Shown: in pieces, positions 59,370-64,000 of the stretch
Layout: the number at the start of each line of letters is the position of its first letter
How positions within the stretch are numbered: the first letter of the stretch is position 1
Assembly: GCA_026770025.1 (NCBI GenBank)
Contig: JAMXDE010000040.1
Location: 186,001 to 250,000, forward strand
DNA: 64,000 nucleotides
Reading direction: 5' to 3'
DNA from: Craspedostauros australis
Taxonomy: Eukaryota; Bacillariophyta; Bacillariophyceae; Mastogloiales; Achnanthaceae
Translations under genes and position numbers: made by a program
The notes under the pieces: generated by a model
The model's input: only the letters and a program-made list of their open reading frames with translations
The model's database searches: none
Told to the model about the DNA's origin: nothing

Positions 59370-61646
59370 ATGGAACACCCTCACAGCATCGAAGAACGAG
59401 CGGCAGCAAGCGCCGTCGCAGCACTGGCAGTCGATGGCTCCTCATCCAGCGGAACTAAGCGTTCTCGAGACGCCATCGATCTGGATCACACCAGCGCACC
59501 TCCCACCACAAAGTTCCGTCTTGCCGAACCCCACCAACAGCAACATCAAGCGCCGTCAACACAGTCAACCACAAACACAACACCAATAGGAACACCACCA
59601 ACGCCGTCTCCAATTCCGCTTCAACTGCAAGTGCAAGGAGCCCCCATCCCAACCCCATACACGGCTGCACCCACTAACGGCCAGCAACTGCACAACCACA
59701 ACCACGGCCACGGCCACAACCACCAACAGCATGCAGTCATGCAGGCGCCAGCTGGAGCCGGCGCAGCTGCCGCGGCAGCAGTGGCAGCTGCATCCTCAGC
59801 ACCACCCAAGGCGACCAAGAAGGGCAACGCATCAGGCAGCAGCAACGGCAGCAGCGCTGGATGCAGCACTGGCACAGATGGCAACGTGGAGAAGGTGCTC
59901 AAGCCATACCCATACTTCTTCTACAGGAACTTCTCGTTCCACCAAGATCCAGACCCTCTGACGCCACTCACCCAGCCAGGCAGAGTGCCCAACTTTGTCG
60001 CCAAGATGCACGCCATCCTCAGCAGGCCAGATCTGGCAGATGTCGTCTCCTGGATGCCGCATGGCAGATCGTGGAGGGTGCTCAAGCCACGCGAGTTCGA
60101 GATCCGCGTCATCCCGACCTACTTCGAGCACGCCAAGTTCTCCTCCTTCATCCGCCAGGCCAACGGATGGGGCTTTCGACGCATCACGCAAGGCAGGGAC
60201 AGGAACTCGTACTACCACGAGATGTTCCTCAGGGGCCTCCCGCATCTTTGCAAGATGATGAAGAGACCGGGCGTCTCCGAGAAGCAGGCCGCTGATCCCG
60301 AACACGAACCCGACCTCTACAAGATCTCCGAGGAGCATCCAATCCCAGAAAAGGCGGACGACGACAGCGTCCTGCTGCAGTGCACCCTGCAGGGCGGACC
60401 AAAGGCCCGCATGCCCATCTACCTCGGCGCCTTCTCCAGCGGCATGGACATGAATGGAGTGCAGCAACCCGCAGGCGCTCAAGCCACGCCCAACCCCCTG
60501 CCGTATGCCAACGTCAACATGAATCCCACACCCATCCACGCCTTCACGGGCCACGCAGGTGCCAGCACCGGAGCCCCTCATGGCAGCCGTCCGGATGCGC
60601 CTTCCCAGTCACACAACGACAACAGCTTCCAGCCAACCATCGTGGCGCCCGACTCCCAGATCATGGAGATGAACCAGTTCCTGTCCGAAGGCAAGGTTGG
60701 CGAAGCCCCTTCAAACCCTTCCAACAACTACGCCCAGCAGTACCTCAGCAGCCACACGGCAAACCACCTCTCCGAGTTCAGCCCGCCGCCATCTCCACCC
60801 TCCGACTCGCCCACCCCCATCCCACCAAACATGGCCCCCAGCAGCGGCACCGGGACCGGCAGTCCAGCCATGGGCGTCACGCCGACTGGCATCCCGAACG
60901 CAGCGGCTGCCGCATACCAGGCCTCCTCCGCGGCCTCCCAGTTCGCCGCAGGATTTGCGGCAGCAACGGCGCTCGGACACCAGCAGCTCCGCAGCATCCT
61001 CCAGTCGCTCGCCGCCCAGAATGGGCAGAACTACAGCATGCACATGCCGAAGGCGCCCTCCGCCACACCGCCAGCGGCTCCGCAGATGCAGCAGCAGGCT
61101 CCACCGCAGCAGGCACCTGTCCCTGCACCAAGGCCCCATCAACCACCAGCGCATGCGCATCCGCAGCAACATCACCATCAGGCACCACCGCAGCAGGCAC
61201 ACCCACATGCCCATGCACATGGACACCATGCCCGCCAACGCAGCAACAGCCACAGCCCCAACGAGGTCGGCGCACATCAACCAGTGATGCAGCAGCAGCC
61301 AGCGCAGCAGCACCCGACTGGCCCACCTCCGCCTCAGCAGCAGCGCCCGCACTCTCACCCGCATGAACATGCGCATGCGCACGGCCATGCCCCAACAACC
61401 CATCACCAGCATGCCCCACCGCATCACGCACCAGCACCTGCTCCAGCAGTGATCCCACCGCATGCACCACCGCAGCAATACCATCAGACTCATCAAGAGG
61501 CTCATGCTCACCACGAGAGCCACAACCACCATCACACAGGCCACAACCAGTACCACACCCAGAGCCAACCGGCGTACCCGCCATCCCCGCAGCACCAACC
61601 CATGCAGCCTTCCACGCAGCCGTATCCTTACAGCGGCAGCGCCTGA
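59370..61646 (+). CDS. Heat-shock transcription factor with His/Gln/Pro-rich C-terminus
   Basis: The start is ATG at 59370 (starting MEHPHSIEERAAASA). The frame is open upstream only from GTG. The product is 758 residues. Residues 1-180 are Ala/Ser/Thr/Pro/His-rich. The HSF-type DNA-binding domain occupies about 207-300. It opens with VPNFVAKMHAILSRPDLADVV, continues with VSWMPHGRSWRVLKPREFE, and has the recognition helix region FSSFIRQANGWGFRRI and the terminal YYHEMFLRGLPHLC. The Leu and Tyr of the canonical RQLNxYGF are Ala and Trp here. No clear heptad (HR-A/B) trimerisation region follows. From about 560 to the end the protein is rich in His, Gln, Pro and Ala (HAHAHGHH, QPHSHPHEHAHAHGH types). 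It is a nuclear regulator; HSF families are large in stramenopiles, so the stimulus need not be heat. No introns are seen. Confidence 0.92.
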   Translation: MEHPHSIEERAAASAVAALAVDGSSSSGTKRSRDAIDLDHTSAPPTTKFRLAEPHQQQHQAPSTQSTTNTTPIGTPPTPSPIPLQLQVQGAPIPTPYTAAPTNGQQLHNHNHGHGHNHQQHAVMQAPAGAGAAAAAAVAAASSAPPKATKKGNASGSSNGSSAGCSTGTDGNVEKVLKPYPYFFYRNFSFHQDPDPLTPLTQPGRVPNFVAKMHAILSRPDLADVVSWMPHGRSWRVLKPREFEIRVIPTYFEHAKFSSFIRQANGWGFRRITQGRDRNSYYHEMFLRGLPHLCKMMKRPGVSEKQAADPEHEPDLYKISEEHPIPEKADDDSVLLQCTLQGGPKARMPIYLGAFSSGMDMNGVQQPAGAQATPNPLPYANVNMNPTPIHAFTGHAGASTGAPHGSRPDAPSQSHNDNSFQPTIVAPDSQIMEMNQFLSEGKVGEAPSNPSNNYAQQYLSSHTANHLSEFSPPPSPPSDSPTPIPPNMAPSSGTGTGSPAMGVTPTGIPNAAAAAYQASSAASQFAAGFAAATALGHQQLRSILQSLAAQNGQNYSMHMPKAPSATPPAAPQMQQQAPPQQAPVPAPRPHQPPAHAHPQQHHHQAPPQQAHPHAHAHGHHARQRSNSHSPNEVGAHQPVMQQQPAQQHPTGPPPPQQQRPHSHPHEHAHAHGHAPTTHHQHAPPHHAPAPAPAVIPPHAPPQQYHQTHQEAHAHHESHNHHHTGHNQYHTQSQPAYPPSPQHQPMQPSTQPYPYSGSA

Positions 61647-64000
61647 GCGCATTTTTGAGCAGCAGCCAACGCGGGAATAGACAAACGAGGACGAGGTCTT
61701 GCAGAGCCTGTATCATATATACCCCATCGAGTACTAAGCATCCAGCACACCGGACCAACCTCGCGAAAACAGTTTTGACAGTTGGCACAAGGGCACCACG
61801 GCAGGTTTGCAACAACTGCTTCTCCCCTCGGCGCAGCGGAGAGCACGACGACATCGATTTTTATCCACACACACACGAGGGCATTCCCAACTGTTTACCA
61901 TACAATCACTACATACAATACCATACCACACAATACCATGCACAAACATAACATAACACCATAGGAACACAACCAACAACAACGATAGCCTCTGTGTCTG
62001 CCTCTCCCTCTTGTGCGCTCCATTCGCCCTTGCGGCTGCGCGTGTAGGTACTGCACGATAAATTGGTGACGTCAAGACTCCCAGCCCCTCGAACGAGTCG
62101 GCCTGCACTTTGAAATATGCACTCTAACTTTAGATCCGCGATATCCAAACCAAGCACATATTCTTAATCCTTATAATCTCCTTATACATTATTAACCGTT
62201 ACATTTTTGAGTTAGGCCCGACTTTGAGTTTTACGGATCAGACTATGTAAACATAGCAGTCACGTGGATCCAAGAACACAAAACCCGTCGTAAATATCGA
62301 AGGTTCCATGATGTTCTCAAGGAGACGCAGACGTTATTACCGGTTATTGAGGCGTTAGACAGGGCACTAGCAGCTGCATCCTGTGGAACAGAGTAGACCA
62401 CGAGCGATGTAAGGCCTTGTGCCCTGTGCCCATAATCCTAAGTTTCCCTTCGATTCCATGCCTTTTCCCACCGGGGCAGTTTGGTTTATCATTGACTCGT
62501 CCGCTCTTACTGAGCAATCCGAAGGAACAGCCTGAAGAGGCTGTGAGAATACTGGGCCTACGACACGAGTTGAGCTCGCCACGGCTGGCACGGACCGCGT
62601 AGTGCGACGTCTCATTTGACGATGATGTTCTGGTGTGTATCAGTCAGCATTGGAGGGACGTCAACCAGTGCGTCATGTTCTTGCGACTGGGTACCAACAA
62701 AGGATGCATCATGCGCAAGACTGACATGTGGATTCCTTTGAGTCAACCTGTCAGGATGACAGGACAGATGCTGGGAGTTTCCCACTTCTTGGCTTCGAAT
62801 ATGGAATGAGACGCAGCAGGAGGCTGCTGGGCAAAGGGCATGGCAAGTACTTTGGCACAGACATGCCTTGTTCCAGCACAAAAAGTCTGCTTTTCTTTGT
62901 TTGTTGATCTGTTTGCATTGTGTACTGCAGAATGCATTCACTTTCTCACACTCCACATACACACACCTACTTTGCACACATGCATGTCAGAATCTTCATA
63001 TGTGTATGTGCATTGCTCACCCATTGTTCTCTTGTACTCTATGTGCAAGTGGCACAAATGTTCCTGTCATGAGTGATCTGCGATTGAACAAAATCACATC
63101 ACAAATTTGGTCACATAAAAACATTCAGAATTTTGGAAGGAAATAGGTGAACAATCATTTCTGAGAGCATCAGGAATCCATTCTGTCCATCAACCAACAG
63201 AAACGCATGACATCAAGCAAGGATCAATGTATTTCACAACTAAACCTCAAATAACAATAGCCTTGCCAGACCACTGCATCATCAATGGAATATGGAATCT
63301 GAAGGACCATAGAAGGCAGCAGCTGATGTCAACAGGATTTCTTTGTGTCACCACATTGGCAGCTGTCTCCACATCAGATCAAGAAGGCAAAGATTCGATG
63401 ACCAGAGTGACATTGAGATCGTGGATATGCAAGGAGGAGTTCAGATGAGACATTGGGAACTACATGCAAACTAGTAGGCCAGTAACGGATATTAGTGCAA
63501 CGCTAAATCTCTAACAATAGCAACACCTGTCGACCAATCAGAAATCTCCACTTTTCTTACTTTTTCCGTTCCGAACGGAAATTTTGGTCGAAAATCCGTT
63601 GTGTCAAATTTGTGTCACATTTCGCGTTGCAAGAACCGTTTTCCCGTCAATCACAGATCCAAAAAGTTGCGGAAATTGATTTCTTGCCAAGATGAACCAC
63701 TCTGCCCAATCAGGACAGACTTGGATCTTGGGTGCGACACGTGCGAATCTTACCAAGACCTTCTCAAGTGAATACGATCAATCGTGTGATCGTACTACTA
63801 GCAACATTGTGAGAAGACATAATTCACAACACAGGGTATCACAGTGTTTTGTTCATTGACTTTTGCAAACTCTTCTTCACGCAGTAACACACACATTTGT
63901 CGTGTTGTCTCCGTGTTAATTTTACTTGCAATTGCATGAGATCATGTCATGTCTCTCTCATTCTCACAGTTCCAAGAAACCAATCTTGTGAGCTCGCCCG
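61647..64000. other. Gene-poor right end, AT-rich in parts
   Basis: There are 2.35 kb after the HSF stop. The stretches 62100-62260 and 62900-63900 are clearly richer in A+T than the gene-bearing part. One frame is open from 63119 to a TGA at 63446-63448 (about 109 codons, first ATG at 63227, reading MYFTTKPQITIALPDHC), with no domain I know. An inverted repeat lies at 63564-63582. A 16-mer, TCGACCAATCAGAAAT (from about 63531), also occurs near 53703. No tRNA or known mobile element is recognised. Confidence 0.4.
63564..63582. repeat. Short perfect inverted repeat
   Basis: TTTCCGTTC and GAACGGAAA form 9-base arms with a single C between them. This could be a binding site for a dimeric factor. 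With a one-base loop it is not a stable RNA hairpin terminator. Confidence 0.7.

Noticed and set aside
63119-63448. About 109-codon open frame in the AT-rich right end
   Set aside because: No reverse transcriptase, integrase, transposase or capsid motif and no host domain is visible, and splice signals are not convincing.
1-64000. Endogenous viral or LTR element, CRISPR array, rRNA genes
   Set aside because: No long terminal repeats, pol-like motifs, regularly spaced direct repeats or rRNA-like conserved blocks were seen on either strand by eye.

Overview
This is a protein-coding window from a gene-dense eukaryotic nuclear genome. There are about twenty genes on both strands in 64 kb, separated by 0.3 to 3.2 kb. 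At least four genes have GT-AG introns (gtaagt, gtgagt, gtacgt or gtgcgt donors), mostly of 100 to 540 bases. I recognised no tRNA, rRNA, CRISPR or bacterial operon. The gene set fits a stramenopile (heterokont) alga. It has a heat-shock-factor DNA-binding domain of the variant type common in that group, single-domain voltage-gated cation channels of the EukCat/BacNav kind, a stand-alone AAA ATPase-TPR protein, a secreted Lys/Ser-rich protein resembling diatom biosilica proteins, and an oxygenase whose leader could be a plastid-targeting one. The lineage is inferred from family resemblance. A diatom or a close relative is my best guess, and it is not proven.

Layout. 0-10 kb: an ankyrin-repeat protein cut by the left edge (+), a large AAA_16/TPR ATPase (-) and a Ser-rich protein (-). 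10-19 kb: a small two-exon UBA-like protein (+), then two paralogous voltage-gated channels (-) on either side of the autophagy gene ATG5 (+). 21-26.4 kb: two tandem paralogues (+), each a single-pass membrane protein with a degenerate metallophosphoesterase-fold ectodomain. 26.7-34 kb: an HTH protein resembling the N-terminal half of a transposase (-), a two-exon multi-pass membrane protein (-), and a two-exon secretory-pathway protein fusing a DUF616/TOD1-MUCI70-like domain to a second glycosyltransferase-like domain (+). 34-43.6 kb: two disordered proteins, a DUF1295 steroid-reductase-like enzyme and an unrecognised membrane protein, all on minus. 45.5-47.4 kb: a five-exon secreted Ser/Lys-rich protein with 29-nt and 9-nt exons (+). 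47.9-53.4 kb: the ribosome-quality-control ubiquitin ligase listerin (-). 54.9-56.1 kb: a prolyl-4-hydroxylase-like oxygenase (+). 59.4-61.6 kb: a heat-shock transcription factor with a His/Gln/Pro-rich tail (+). The rest is apparently non-coding, apart from an unresolved candidate multi-exon gene at about 57.8-58.5 kb.

The genes do not form one pathway. Two themes recur: local duplication (the channel pair and the phosphoesterase-like pair) and protein quality control (ATG5, listerin, HSF). The most unusual items are the pseudo-phosphoesterase pair, the one-residue difference in the pore motif between the two channels, the two-domain glycosyltransferase-like fusion, and the micro-exon gene for the silaffin-like protein.
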